DNA of 5,052 nucleotides from Conexibacteraceae bacterium (GTDB lineage Bacteria; Actinomycetota; Thermoleophilia; Solirubrobacterales; Solirubrobacteraceae). The position numbers were made by a program, and so were the translations under genes. Numbering within the stretch: position 1 is the stretch's first letter; each line of letters opens with the position of its first letter. The DNA lies in the NCBI GenBank assembly GCA_009785395.1, contig WQWK01000170.1, positions 1 to 5,052 on the forward strand, given 5' to 3'. Shown in pieces: positions 1 through 5,029 of the stretch. The notes below the pieces were generated by a model, which ran no database searches, was not told where the DNA came from, and was given only the letters and a program-made list of their open reading frames with translations.

Positions 1-67
1 CGACCATCTGAAATGCTGGTGGGGGGTTAGCCGCAGCGCCAGCTGGATTGTCTGAGTCGATAACCGC

Positions 68-74
68 GAAGGAG
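68..74 (+). promoter_or_regulatory. Ribosome binding site of the alpha/beta hydrolase gene
   Basis: GAAGGAG is a near-perfect Shine-Dalgarno sequence. It ends four bases before the ATG at 79, slightly closer than usual but workable. It fixes the hydrolase start at that ATG. It is the only strong Shine-Dalgarno in the window; most other starts here look leaderless or translationally coupled. Positions 1-67 show no convincing promoter and only undecidable short open stretches that could be the tail of an upstream gene. Confidence 0.75.
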
Positions 75-78
75 CAAC

Positions 79-921
79 ATGCCATTCGTCAGGGTTGGGA
101 CCGAGAACAGTGCCGAAATTCAGATCCACTACAACGACCACGGCTCCGGCAAGCCGATCGTCCTGATCCACGGCTATCCGCTCGACGGAAACTCCTGGGA
201 GCGCCAGGAGCGGGTGCTGCTCGAAAACGGCTATCGCTGCATCAGCTATGACCGCCGCGGCTTCGGTCAATCCAGCCAACCTACGACCGGCTATGACTAC
301 GACACCTTCGCGGCTGACCTCAAACATCTGCTCGACCACCTCGCGCTCGACCAGGACGTGGTGCTCGCCGGGTTTTCAATGGGCACCGGCGAGGTGACGC
401 GCTATCTGGGGACCTATGGCTCTGCCGGCGTCAGCAAGGCGGCGCTGTTTGGCGTGATCCCGCCGTTTCTCCTGCAGACTGACGACAACCCGAAGGGCGT
501 TCCCGGCGACGTCTTCGACGGGATCAAGCAGACCGTGCTGGCGGACCGCTACGCGTGGTTCGACGCGTTCTTCGCCAACTTCTACAACACCGACGCGCTC
601 GCGCCCGAGCGGATTGGGGACGCGGCACTTCGTGCAAGTTTCCAGGTCGCCGCCGGCGCCTCGCCCTATGCCTCCTATGCGTGCGTCGACACCTGGCTGA
701 CCGACTTCCGCCGCGACCTACCCAAGATTGATGTGCCCACACTGGTGGTTCACGGGACCGCCGACCGGATTCTGCCATTCGAGGCGACCGCCGCACGACT
801 GCGTGACGAACAGCTGATATCGAACCTCACCGTGGTCGAGGTCGAGAACGGTCCGCACAACATCGGCTGGACCCATCCGGAGGAGACCAACGCGGCGCTG
901 ATGGATTTCCTGAAGGGCTGA
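79..921 (+). CDS. Alpha/beta hydrolase, non-heme chloroperoxidase/perhydrolase-type
   Basis: This 280-aa protein is a cytosolic alpha/beta-hydrolase fold enzyme; no signal peptide or membrane segment is visible. Family hallmarks are the oxyanion-hole HGYPLDG (31-37), the nucleophile elbow GFSMGTGE (98-105) with Ser100, the acid Asp229 in HGTADRILP (225-233), and the catalytic His260 in GPHNIGWTH. PPFLLQTDDNP (128-138) is typical of cofactor-free haloperoxidases. Members hydrolyse aryl or short-chain esters and lactones. With a carboxylic acid and peroxide they can form peracids, which explains the in vitro 'chloroperoxidase' activity. Length matches the usual 270-280 aa. The physiological substrate cannot be read from sequence. 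The start is set by GAAGGAG just upstream. The next gene lies more than 80 bp downstream on the same strand, so co-transcription is possible but unproven. Family assignment is secure; 'peroxidase' as the biological role is not. Confidence 0.93.
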   Translation: MPFVRVGTENSAEIQIHYNDHGSGKPIVLIHGYPLDGNSWERQERVLLENGYRCISYDRRGFGQSSQPTTGYDYDTFAADLKHLLDHLALDQDVVLAGFSMGTGEVTRYLGTYGSAGVSKAALFGVIPPFLLQTDDNPKGVPGDVFDGIKQTVLADRYAWFDAFFANFYNTDALAPERIGDAALRASFQVAAGASPYASYACVDTWLTDFRRDLPKIDVPTLVVHGTADRILPFEATAARLRDEQLISNLTVVEVENGPHNIGWTHPEETNAALMDFLKG

Positions 922-965
922 CGGTGCCGGTGCTCGGCTGACGGACAACCGGGCTGCCTCAAGAC

Positions 966-994
966 TTGATCGAAGGGCACCGGCATTGGAGAAT
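966..994 (+). promoter_or_regulatory. Weak candidate promoter for the 1005-2308 gene pair
   Basis: TTGATC (966-971; four of six matches to TTGACA) is followed after exactly 17 bp by GAGAAT (989-994; four of six matches to TATAAT, but lacking the first T). The ATG at 1005 lies ten bases beyond, so transcription would start at or just before it and the mRNA would be nearly leaderless. If real, it rules out the upstream TTG at 966 as a translation start. Such matches also arise by chance, so this is tentative. Confidence 0.25.
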
Positions 995-1004
995 CGCGCC
1001 GGCG

Positions 1005-1580
1005 ATGACAGATCACGAGCCCGGATACCACTACAGCGTGATCCGCGAGGCCGAACCGGGCCAGGCGTATGTGGCACTGGTCCGGTCCCCGGAGCCGCAC
1101 GGCGCGCTCGGGCATCTGCTCCACAAACAGAGCGACGACGTTGTCGTCTTGATGCACCGCACGTTTCGACCGATGCTGGAGCTGACCGAGATGGAGGCGT
1201 ATACCGCGCAGCTGGAGCGGGCGGCGACGCACGCCAACGCGGGGACGTTCGGTTGTTTTGTGGTCACCGAACAGCGCGAGGACGGGATCGTGCGGCTTGC
1301 CCTGTACGAGCGTTGGTTCGATGGCCAGCATCTCCGGTGCGAGGAGCTGGCCGGCCGCGATTTCGACGCGACAGAACCCAACGTCGTGGCATCCAGCGCG
1401 GAGTTCCTGACGGAGCTCCAGGCCTGGGCGGCCGAGCGCAACGAGCAGCGCGAGGCCGGCTATCGAGAGGCCGCTGTCAACGACCGCGACCAGCTGGAGC
1501 GAGCCACGGAGCGCGTCGAGGCCGCACGCGAGCTCGCCCAGATCCTCGAACGCCACAACACGCCGGCGGACGCACGATGA
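1005..1580 (+). CDS. Hypothetical protein with charged helical C-terminus, coupled to DUF899 gene
   Basis: I do not recognise this 191-aa protein. Residues 1-125 look like a small mixed alpha/beta domain with beta-rich stretches such as QAYVALVRS (20-28), DVVVLMHRTF (45-54), TFGCFVVTEQ (81-90) and GIVRLALYERWFDG (94-107). Residues 131-186 form a long charged helical region rich in Glu, Arg and Ala, possibly a coiled coil. Only two cysteines are present (84 and 112), with no CxxC, signal peptide or membrane segment. The start is uncertain. I prefer ATG 1005, which has a distant GGAGA at 988-992; a TTG at 966 would add 13 residues but has no ribosome site. Its TGA overlaps the next ATG as ATGA, so it is translated together with the DUF899 gene and probably works with it. 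An antisense frame is also open here, but this strand is favoured by the ATGA junction and by protein composition. Confidence 0.8.
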   Translation: MTDHEPGYHYSVIREAEPGQAYVALVRSPEPHGALGHLLHKQSDDVVVLMHRTFRPMLELTEMEAYTAQLERAATHANAGTFGCFVVTEQREDGIVRLALYERWFDGQHLRCEELAGRDFDATEPNVVASSAEFLTELQAWAAERNEQREAGYREAAVNDRDQLERATERVEAARELAQILERHNTPADAR

Positions 1581-2308
1581 GCGTCAGCTTTCCGGGAGAG
1601 TCACCGGAGTACCGGGCAGCGCGTGACCACCTGCTGGATCGAGAAATCGAGCTGCGCCAGGCGATGGAGGCGACTGCCGCCGCGAGGCGCGGACTTCCGC
1701 CCGGCGGACCTTTGAAGATGGACTACGTGTTCCAGGGGGCAGCGGCCGACGGCGCGCCGACCGGCGTGCGGCTGTCGGAGCTGTTCGAGCCACGGAGAGA
1801 CTCGCTCGTGATCTACAGCTTCATGTTCCCGCGCGACCCTGCCGATCAGACGCCGGGACCCTGGGGCGGTGAGACCGGGCTGCTGCCGCTCGTCGAACGC
1901 CCGTGCCCGTCGTGCACCGCGTTCCTAGACCAGCTCGACGGAGCAGCCGAACATGCCAGCGAGCACCTCAACCTCGCGGTCGTCGCCAAGGCACCGTTAG
2001 CGCGAATTCTGGCGTTCGCTCGCGAGCGAGGATGGCGCCGGCTCCGACTCCTGTCCTCCGCCGGTAACACGTATAACGCGGACTACCTTGCCGAGACCCC
2101 GGACGGGATACAGCGGCCGATGCTGACCGTGTTTCACCGCGACCGCGATGTGATTCGGCACTTTTGGAGCTCGGAGCTCTTGTACGCACCGACGGATCCC
2201 GGAGCGGAGCCACGCCACGTTGGCACGCTCGAGCCGCTCTGGAACCTGTTTGACCTGATCCCGGAGGGCCGGCCGATGAGCTGGGCCGAACAGTTCAGCT
2301 ACGGATAA
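1577..2308 (+). CDS. DUF899 family thioredoxin-like protein
   Basis: This 243-aa protein belongs to the DUF899 family, predicted dithiol-disulfide oxidoreductases with a thioredoxin-like fold. The N-terminal helix YRAARDHLLDREIELRQ (12-28) followed by RRGLPPGG (37-44) and MDYVF (48-52) is the family signature. SLVIYSFMF (76-84) is the first core strand. CPSC (110-113) followed by TAFLDQLDGAAEH is the active-site CxxC and its helix. NLAVVAKAPLARILAFARERGW (132-153) and LLSSAGNTYNADY (158-170) complete the fold. The C-terminus has the usual LEPLWNLFDLIPEGR (218-232). Family members usually place the CxxC soon after the MF strand; here about 25 residues (85-109, Pro/Gly rich) intervene, apparently a subfamily trait. 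The biochemical partner is unknown; a redox role is inferred from CxxC. Its ATG overlaps the preceding stop (ATGA) and there is only a poor ribosome site, so translation is probably coupled. Its 3' end overlaps the convergent MocR gene by 10 bp. Confidence 0.92.
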   Translation: MSVSFPGESPEYRAARDHLLDREIELRQAMEATAAARRGLPPGGPLKMDYVFQGAAADGAPTGVRLSELFEPRRDSLVIYSFMFPRDPADQTPGPWGGETGLLPLVERPCPSCTAFLDQLDGAAEHASEHLNLAVVAKAPLARILAFARERGWRRLRLLSSAGNTYNADYLAETPDGIQRPMLTVFHRDRDVIRHFWSSELLYAPTDPGAEPRHVGTLEPLWNLFDLIPEGRPMSWAEQFSYG

Positions 2309-3699
2309 ACCAAGCGAGCGAATGCAGTGAGGACGGCCGCCAGGCGAGCCAGCGCAGTGGTGTACGAGTGCTCGGGCGGGGTGCCATAACCCAGGACGAT
2401 CGCCGGTGCGCGCGGGGGAGGGCCGTACGCGCTCAGCCCTTGCAGTGCGACCCCGTGTTGGGCCGCGCGAGCGATGACCTCGTCTTCGCTCCAGCTGCCG
2501 GGTAGCCGTAGGAGGGCGTGCAGGCCGGCAGCAATGCCGGTCGGCTGGACCTCCGAGGCCGACGCTGCGATCGTCTCAATGAGGCGGTCCCGGCGTCGCC
2601 GGTAGACGAGTCGGGACCGGCGAATATGCCGGTCGTACGCGCCCGATTCGATCATGCCCGCGAGCGTCAGCTGGTCGACCGCACTGACGCCGTGCGTGGT
2701 CAGCCGCTGCACCTCGACGACCTCGTCGATCAGCGCGCCCGGGACCACCAGCCACCCAAGTCGCAGGCCGGGCGCAAGGCTCTTGCTCGCTGTGCCCACG
2801 TAGATCACCCGCTCCGGGGCTAGTGCCTGCATTGCACCGACCGGCTGGCGGTCATACCGAAACTCTCCGTCGTAGTCGTCTTCGATCACGAAGCCGCCGC
2901 CAGCCGCCGTCCAGCTGATGGCCGCCGTGCGCCGTTGCGGAGCGAGCGAAACCCCCAGCGGGAACTGGTGCGCCGGCGTCAACAGGACGGCATCGGCGTC
3001 GCCGAGCTGAGCGGTGTCGGCGCCGCGGTCGTCGACCGCGAGTGGCTGGATCCCGAGTCCGTCGGCGACGACGATCCGGCGATGCGCCCCGATCCCGTAC
3101 GCCTCCATGGCCAGCGCCTTCGCTCCGCGACCGCGAAGCGCTCGAGACAACAGGTCTAGTGCCTGGGTGAAGCCGGCGCATACGATCACGCGCTCCGGCT
3201 TCGCGTACACCCCGCGGGCACGTGACAGATATCCCGCCAGCGCACGGCGAAGCTCGATCAGGCCACGAGCGTCTCCGTACCCCAACGACTCCGGAGGCGC
3301 GGTCAACAGAGCGCGGCGAGCGGCGGAGAGCCACGCCGATCTGGGAAAGCTGGATGTGTCGGGACTGCCCGGCCGCAGGTCATAGCGCGGCTGGCTCGTC
3401 GGTTCGGCTGTCGCCGATGGCTGCTCGTTCCCGGCGACGCCGTCGGCCACGCGCGTGCCGCTGCCGTGGCGGGACACAAGCCAGCCTTCCGCGATCAGCT
3501 GGCTGTAGACCTCGGCCACGGTGTTTCGCGCCACGCCCAGGTCGCTTGCCAGCGATCGGGACGACGGGACCCGCGAGCCAGGCTCGAGCCGCCCGGACCG
3601 GACAGCCTCGCGCAGCGCCGACTCGAGGCCCGCTCGGACTCTCGGGCGGCCGGCCTCCAGGTGCAGGTCAATTCCAAAAGTGGCCCATGAATCAACCAC
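2299..3699 (-). CDS. MocR-type transcriptional regulator (GntR HTH + aminotransferase class I domain)
   Basis: This 466-aa protein joins a GntR-type winged helix to a fold-type I aminotransferase domain, as in GabR and PdxR. The DNA-binding part spans about 11-85 (DLHL, RAGLESALREAVRSGRLEPGSRVPSSRSLA, recognition region DLGVARNTVAEVY, wing EGWLVSRHGSGT). A linker (86-105) leads to the aminotransferase-like domain. It shows GYGDARGLIELRRALAGYL (140-158), TPAHQFPLG (241-249), EDDYDGEFRY (273-282, cofactor-ring Asp and Tyr) and SKSLAPGLRLGW (305-316), where Lys306 should bind PLP. PLP or an amino-compound adduct is the likely effector. Start choice: GTG at 3699 yields the subfamily-like opening VDSWATFGIDLHLE. 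A TTG at 3702 is possible, and the longer frame from TTG 3771 would run into the divergent gene. AIVLGYG (433-439) stands where class I aminotransferases usually carry the substrate-carboxylate Arg, so catalysis is doubtful. It probably controls itself and the AhpD-like gene. Confidence 0.93.
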   Translation of the reverse strand: MVDSWATFGIDLHLEAGRPRVRAGLESALREAVRSGRLEPGSRVPSSRSLASDLGVARNTVAEVYSQLIAEGWLVSRHGSGTRVADGVAGNEQPSATAEPTSQPRYDLRPGSPDTSSFPRSAWLSAARRALLTAPPESLGYGDARGLIELRRALAGYLSRARGVYAKPERVIVCAGFTQALDLLSRALRGRGAKALAMEAYGIGAHRRIVVADGLGIQPLAVDDRGADTAQLGDADAVLLTPAHQFPLGVSLAPQRRTAAISWTAAGGGFVIEDDYDGEFRYDRQPVGAMQALAPERVIYVGTASKSLAPGLRLGWLVVPGALIDEVVEVQRLTTHGVSAVDQLTLAGMIESGAYDRHIRRSRLVYRRRRDRLIETIAASASEVQPTGIAAGLHALLRLPGSWSEDEVIARAAQHGVALQGLSAYGPPPRAPAIVLGYGTPPEHSYTTALARLAAVLTAFARLVYP

Positions 3700-3706
3700 C
3701 AAAATG

Positions 3707-3723
3707 GACCTTACACATAGGTC
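3707..3723. promoter_or_regulatory. Inverted repeat, candidate MocR operator in the divergent intergenic region
   Basis: GACCT-N7-AGGTC is a perfect 5-bp inverted repeat with a seven-base spacer. It lies in the 47-bp gap between the MocR and AhpD-like starts. It covers the candidate -10 of the MocR gene and the -35 region of the AhpD-like gene, so one bound protein could affect both. A further ACCTT (3735-3739) repeats the core of the left half in direct orientation, 27 bp away. MocR regulators often bind paired direct repeats near their divergent target. That the MocR protein binds here is inferred from position. Confidence 0.5.
3708..3713 (-). promoter_or_regulatory. Candidate -10 element of the MocR gene
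   Basis: Read on the minus strand this is TAAGGT, matching TANNNT. Eight bases (CCATTTTG) separate it from the GTG at 3699, so transcription would begin at or next to the start codon. No good Shine-Dalgarno precedes that GTG, which fits leaderless translation. No clear -35 is visible. The element sits inside the GACCT-N7-AGGTC repeat, so operator binding would be expected to interfere with it. Confidence 0.4.
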
Positions 3724-3739
3724 GCTTTGGGCGTACCTT
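3711..3739 (+). promoter_or_regulatory. Candidate leaderless promoter of the AhpD-like gene
   Basis: TACCTT (3734-3739) matches TANNNT and is followed by seven bases (GGGCGCC) and then the ATG at 3747, placing transcription start on the A of the start codon. There is no Shine-Dalgarno. TTACAC (3711-3716) lies 17 bp upstream at the -35 position but matches TTGACA poorly, as expected if an activator is needed. The candidate operator overlaps this -35 region. Confidence 0.5.
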
Positions 3740-3746
3740 GGGCGCC

Positions 3747-4256
3747 ATGACGAACATCCAAACTCACCCAAACCCCACCGACGCGACGCCGATCCCGGTC
3801 CGTTTGGACTTCGACGAGCATGCGCGCGGCTTCTCGGCGGCGATGAGTCATCTCGACAAGGCAGCGACCAAGGAGCTCGATGCCGCCCGGTTTGACCCGA
3901 AGCTCCGGGAACTGATCCGGGTGCGCGTTTCTCAGATCAACGGGTGCGCGTATTGCATCGATATGCATACCAAGGACGCCCGTGCAATCGGCGAGAACGA
4001 GCAGCGGCTGTACGCGCTACCGGCGTGGCGCGAGACGCCGTTCTTCACCGAGCCCGAGCGCGCGGCGCTCGCGCTCGGCGAAGCCATCACGCTGGCCAGT
4101 CACGACCATGTACCCCTGGCGACCTACCAGGAAGCCGCGGCTCACTTTGACGAGAACGAGATGGCCGCGCTCATCAGCCTGATCGTCACGATCAACGCCT
4201 GGAATGCGATTGGCGTCAGCACCCGCGCCTGGGAGCCCGGGTCGTACGAGATTTAG
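3747..4256 (+). CDS. AhpD-like / carboxymuconolactone decarboxylase family protein
   Basis: This 169-aa all-helical protein has the alkylhydroperoxidase AhpD core. The site is in KLRELIRVRVSQINGCAYC (52-70) followed by IDMHTKDAR. Glu55, Cys67, Cys70 and His74 have the same spacing as the catalytic Glu, CxxC and His of mycobacterial AhpD. Tyr69 stands where that enzyme has a second His. The cysteine pair argues for a thiol peroxidase or disulfide-exchange role and against true carboxymuconolactone decarboxylation, which does not use such a site. No export signal is visible; it is probably cytosolic and oligomeric. The ATG at 3747 is preferred because the frame upstream runs into the MocR gene, and because a -10-like TACCTT lies seven bases before it. 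Its gene is divergent from the MocR regulator, a pairing that suggests direct control. The electron donor and peroxide substrate cannot be told from the sequence. Confidence 0.9.
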   Translation: MTNIQTHPNPTDATPIPVRLDFDEHARGFSAAMSHLDKAATKELDAARFDPKLRELIRVRVSQINGCAYCIDMHTKDARAIGENEQRLYALPAWRETPFFTEPERAALALGEAITLASHDHVPLATYQEAAAHFDENEMAALISLIVTINAWNAIGVSTRAWEPGSYEI

Positions 4257-4260
4257 TGCG

Positions 4261-4294
4261 CTGAGAGTGCGGCTGCGACCCGCACTACGCTCAG
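4261..4294. repeat. Long imperfect palindrome between AhpD-like and J-protein genes
   Basis: The left arm CTGAGAGTGCGG (4261-4272) pairs with CCGCACT (4280-4286) and CTCAG (4290-4294), leaving a three-base ACG bulge and a seven-base loop (CTGCGAC). That gives twelve base pairs. It begins four bases after the AhpD-like stop and ends four bases before the J-protein ATG. As RNA it could end the AhpD-like transcript, although there is no T-run after it. As DNA it could be an operator, because its right arm covers the candidate -10 of the J-protein gene. It resembles the 7-N7-7 geometry of the HspR box but not its sequence. Confidence 0.6.
4286..4291 (+). promoter_or_regulatory. Candidate -10 element of the J-domain protein gene
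   Basis: TACGCT fits TANNNT and is followed by exactly seven bases (CAGAGCG) before the ATG at 4299, again the leaderless layout. No Shine-Dalgarno is present. The -35 region (about 4262-4268) shows no TTGACA-like hexamer and is taken up by the left arm of the palindrome. Its match to the other starts in the window makes it more credible than the hexamer alone. Confidence 0.4.
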
Positions 4295-4298
4295 AGCG

Positions 4299-4916
4299 AT
4301 GCAAGATCCCTACGAGGTCCTCGGAGTCAGCTCTGCTGCGACTGAGACCGAGCTGCACGCGGCCTACCGCAAGCTCGTCCAGCGCCACCATCCCGACCAC
4401 AACAACGGCTCGCTGGAGTCGGCTCGGCGTTTTGAGGAAGTTCAGGAGGCCTACGCCAGGGTGCGTGCGATGCGTGCCGCGGACGCGATTCACACGGCAG
4501 GCGTGCATGCGGCTGGCGCAGGCCCAGCGGAAACCAGCCCGGGCGGCGTGGCCGGCGATGACAGCGTCGCGGCGCGGCTGGCGGATCTCGAGCGGCAGGT
4601 TCGGGAGGCGCAGGCTGCGCGAACGAGGGCGGAGGCGGCCGCTGCCGATGCGCGGCGACGCGCCCAAGCCGCGACGAGCGACGCCTCGGAGCGCGCGGGC
4701 CGTGCCTCCGACGAGGAACTCGGCTACGTGACGACCGATGACAGCTTCACGGACATCCTCGACGACGCGGCGTCCAGGCTCGGGGGGTGGCTATCGGAAG
4801 CCGAGTCCGAATTGGGCGACCGCGTCACGGACGCGCAGCGGGGTCTCGCGAGCAAGCGAGTCCGGGACCTGATCGAGGAGCTCGAGGGAAGGCTCAGGCG
4901 CAAACCGTCGGGCTGA
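4299..4916 (+). CDS. J-domain (DnaJ-like) protein with helical C-terminal tail
   Basis: This 205-aa protein has an N-terminal J domain at about 4-60. Helix I is PYEVLGV (4-10), helix II ELHAAYRKLVQRHH (18-31), the HPD motif that stimulates Hsp70 ATPase is intact at 31-33, and helix III is RRFEEVQEAYARV (43-55). There is no Gly/Phe region and no cysteine at all, so the zinc-binding and client-binding parts of DnaJ are absent; this is a class C (type III) J protein. Residues 88-135 are an Ala/Arg/Glu-rich, probably coiled-coil segment. A separate C-terminal patch (146-201: DDSFTDILDDAASRLGGWLSEAE, then EELEGRLRRK) looks amphipathic and may bind the client or a partner. It should be a cytosolic partner of DnaK directed to a specific target, not a general DnaJ. 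It follows the AhpD-like gene by 42 bp but may have its own promoter. The target is unknown. Confidence 0.88.
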   Translation: MQDPYEVLGVSSAATETELHAAYRKLVQRHHPDHNNGSLESARRFEEVQEAYARVRAMRAADAIHTAGVHAAGAGPAETSPGGVAGDDSVAARLADLERQVREAQAARTRAEAAAADARRRAQAATSDASERAGRASDEELGYVTTDDSFTDILDDAASRLGGWLSEAESELGDRVTDAQRGLASKRVRDLIEELEGRLRRKPSG

Positions 4917-4962
4917 CGCCGCTCCCAAGGCCTGAAACCCGCGGCAGGGTCGCGGATGCCTG

Positions 4963-4996
4963 ACGGGGCGACATGCGAGCAACCACGGGGCGGCAT
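4963..4996. repeat. Two-copy direct repeat, 22-bp period
   Basis: ACGGGGCGACAT (4963-4974) recurs as ACGGGGCGGCAT (4985-4996) with one mismatch in twelve. The 22-bp period is close to two turns of DNA, so a dimeric protein would meet both copies on one face. The repeat lies 46 bp beyond the J-protein stop and may be upstream control DNA for a gene outside the window. In such GC-rich DNA a chance origin cannot be excluded. Confidence 0.4.
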
Positions 4997-5029
4997 ACGT
5001 GATCCGGTTGCGCCCCTAACACCGCCCCG
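4986..5029. repeat. 8-bp inverted repeat with 28-base spacer
   Basis: CGGGGCGG (4986-4993) is perfectly complementary to CCGCCCCG (5022-5029). An intermediate CGCCCC (5011-5016) offers an alternative partner for the same left arm. There is no T-run, so this is not a classical terminator. The left arm is shared with the second copy of the direct repeat. It could be a weak transcript-end stem, a protein-binding site, or chance in GC-rich sequence. Confidence 0.3.

Noticed and set aside
1..55. Possible tail of an upstream gene
   Set aside because: Two forward frames are open to stops at 30 and 55, but neither peptide is long enough to recognise and nothing chooses between them.
750..1556. 268-codon open frame on the minus strand, antisense to the hydrolase end and the 191-aa gene
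   Set aside because: Long antisense frames are common in GC-rich coding DNA. The predicted protein shows no family motif, it overlaps the clear hydrolase C-terminus including its catalytic Asp and His, and the forward gene has an ATGA junction with DUF899.
986..1576. Upstream extension of the DUF899 frame to a TTG at 986
   Set aside because: The extension overlaps the 191-aa gene entirely and translates to low-complexity Arg/Ala/Gly sequence. The family N-terminus begins just after the ATG at 1577.
2016..2029. Perfect 14-bp palindrome TCGCTCGCGAGCGA
   Set aside because: It lies inside the DUF899 coding region and encodes the conserved FARERG stretch. Codon choice in GC-rich DNA explains it, and no regulatory role is indicated.
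3222..3746. Upstream extension of the AhpD-like frame
   Set aside because: It runs antisense through the MocR DNA-binding domain, and the peptide is Arg/Ser/Pro-rich with no domain. The AhpD-like protein is of normal length from 3747.
3700..3771. Longer MocR start at TTG 3771
   Set aside because: It would add 24 residues unlike the family, run into the divergent coding region and leave no room for promoters. GTG 3699 gives the typical opening.
4254..4299. HspR (HAIR) or HrcA (CIRCE) box before the J-protein gene
   Set aside because: Only the arm spacing and short GAGTGC/GCACT blocks are reminiscent. The arms do not match CTTGAGT-N7-ACTCAAG or TTAGCACTC-N9-GAGTGCTAA.
4017..4667. 216-codon minus-strand frame across the AhpD-like and J-protein genes
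   Set aside because: It lies opposite two genes with clear catalytic or HPD motifs, spans their intergenic palindrome, and its own translation has no recognisable domain.
4928..4961. Possible hairpin after the J-protein gene (AGGC/GCCT outside CCGCG/CGCGG)
   Set aside because: The stem is short and interrupted, and no T-run follows, so I cannot call it a terminator.
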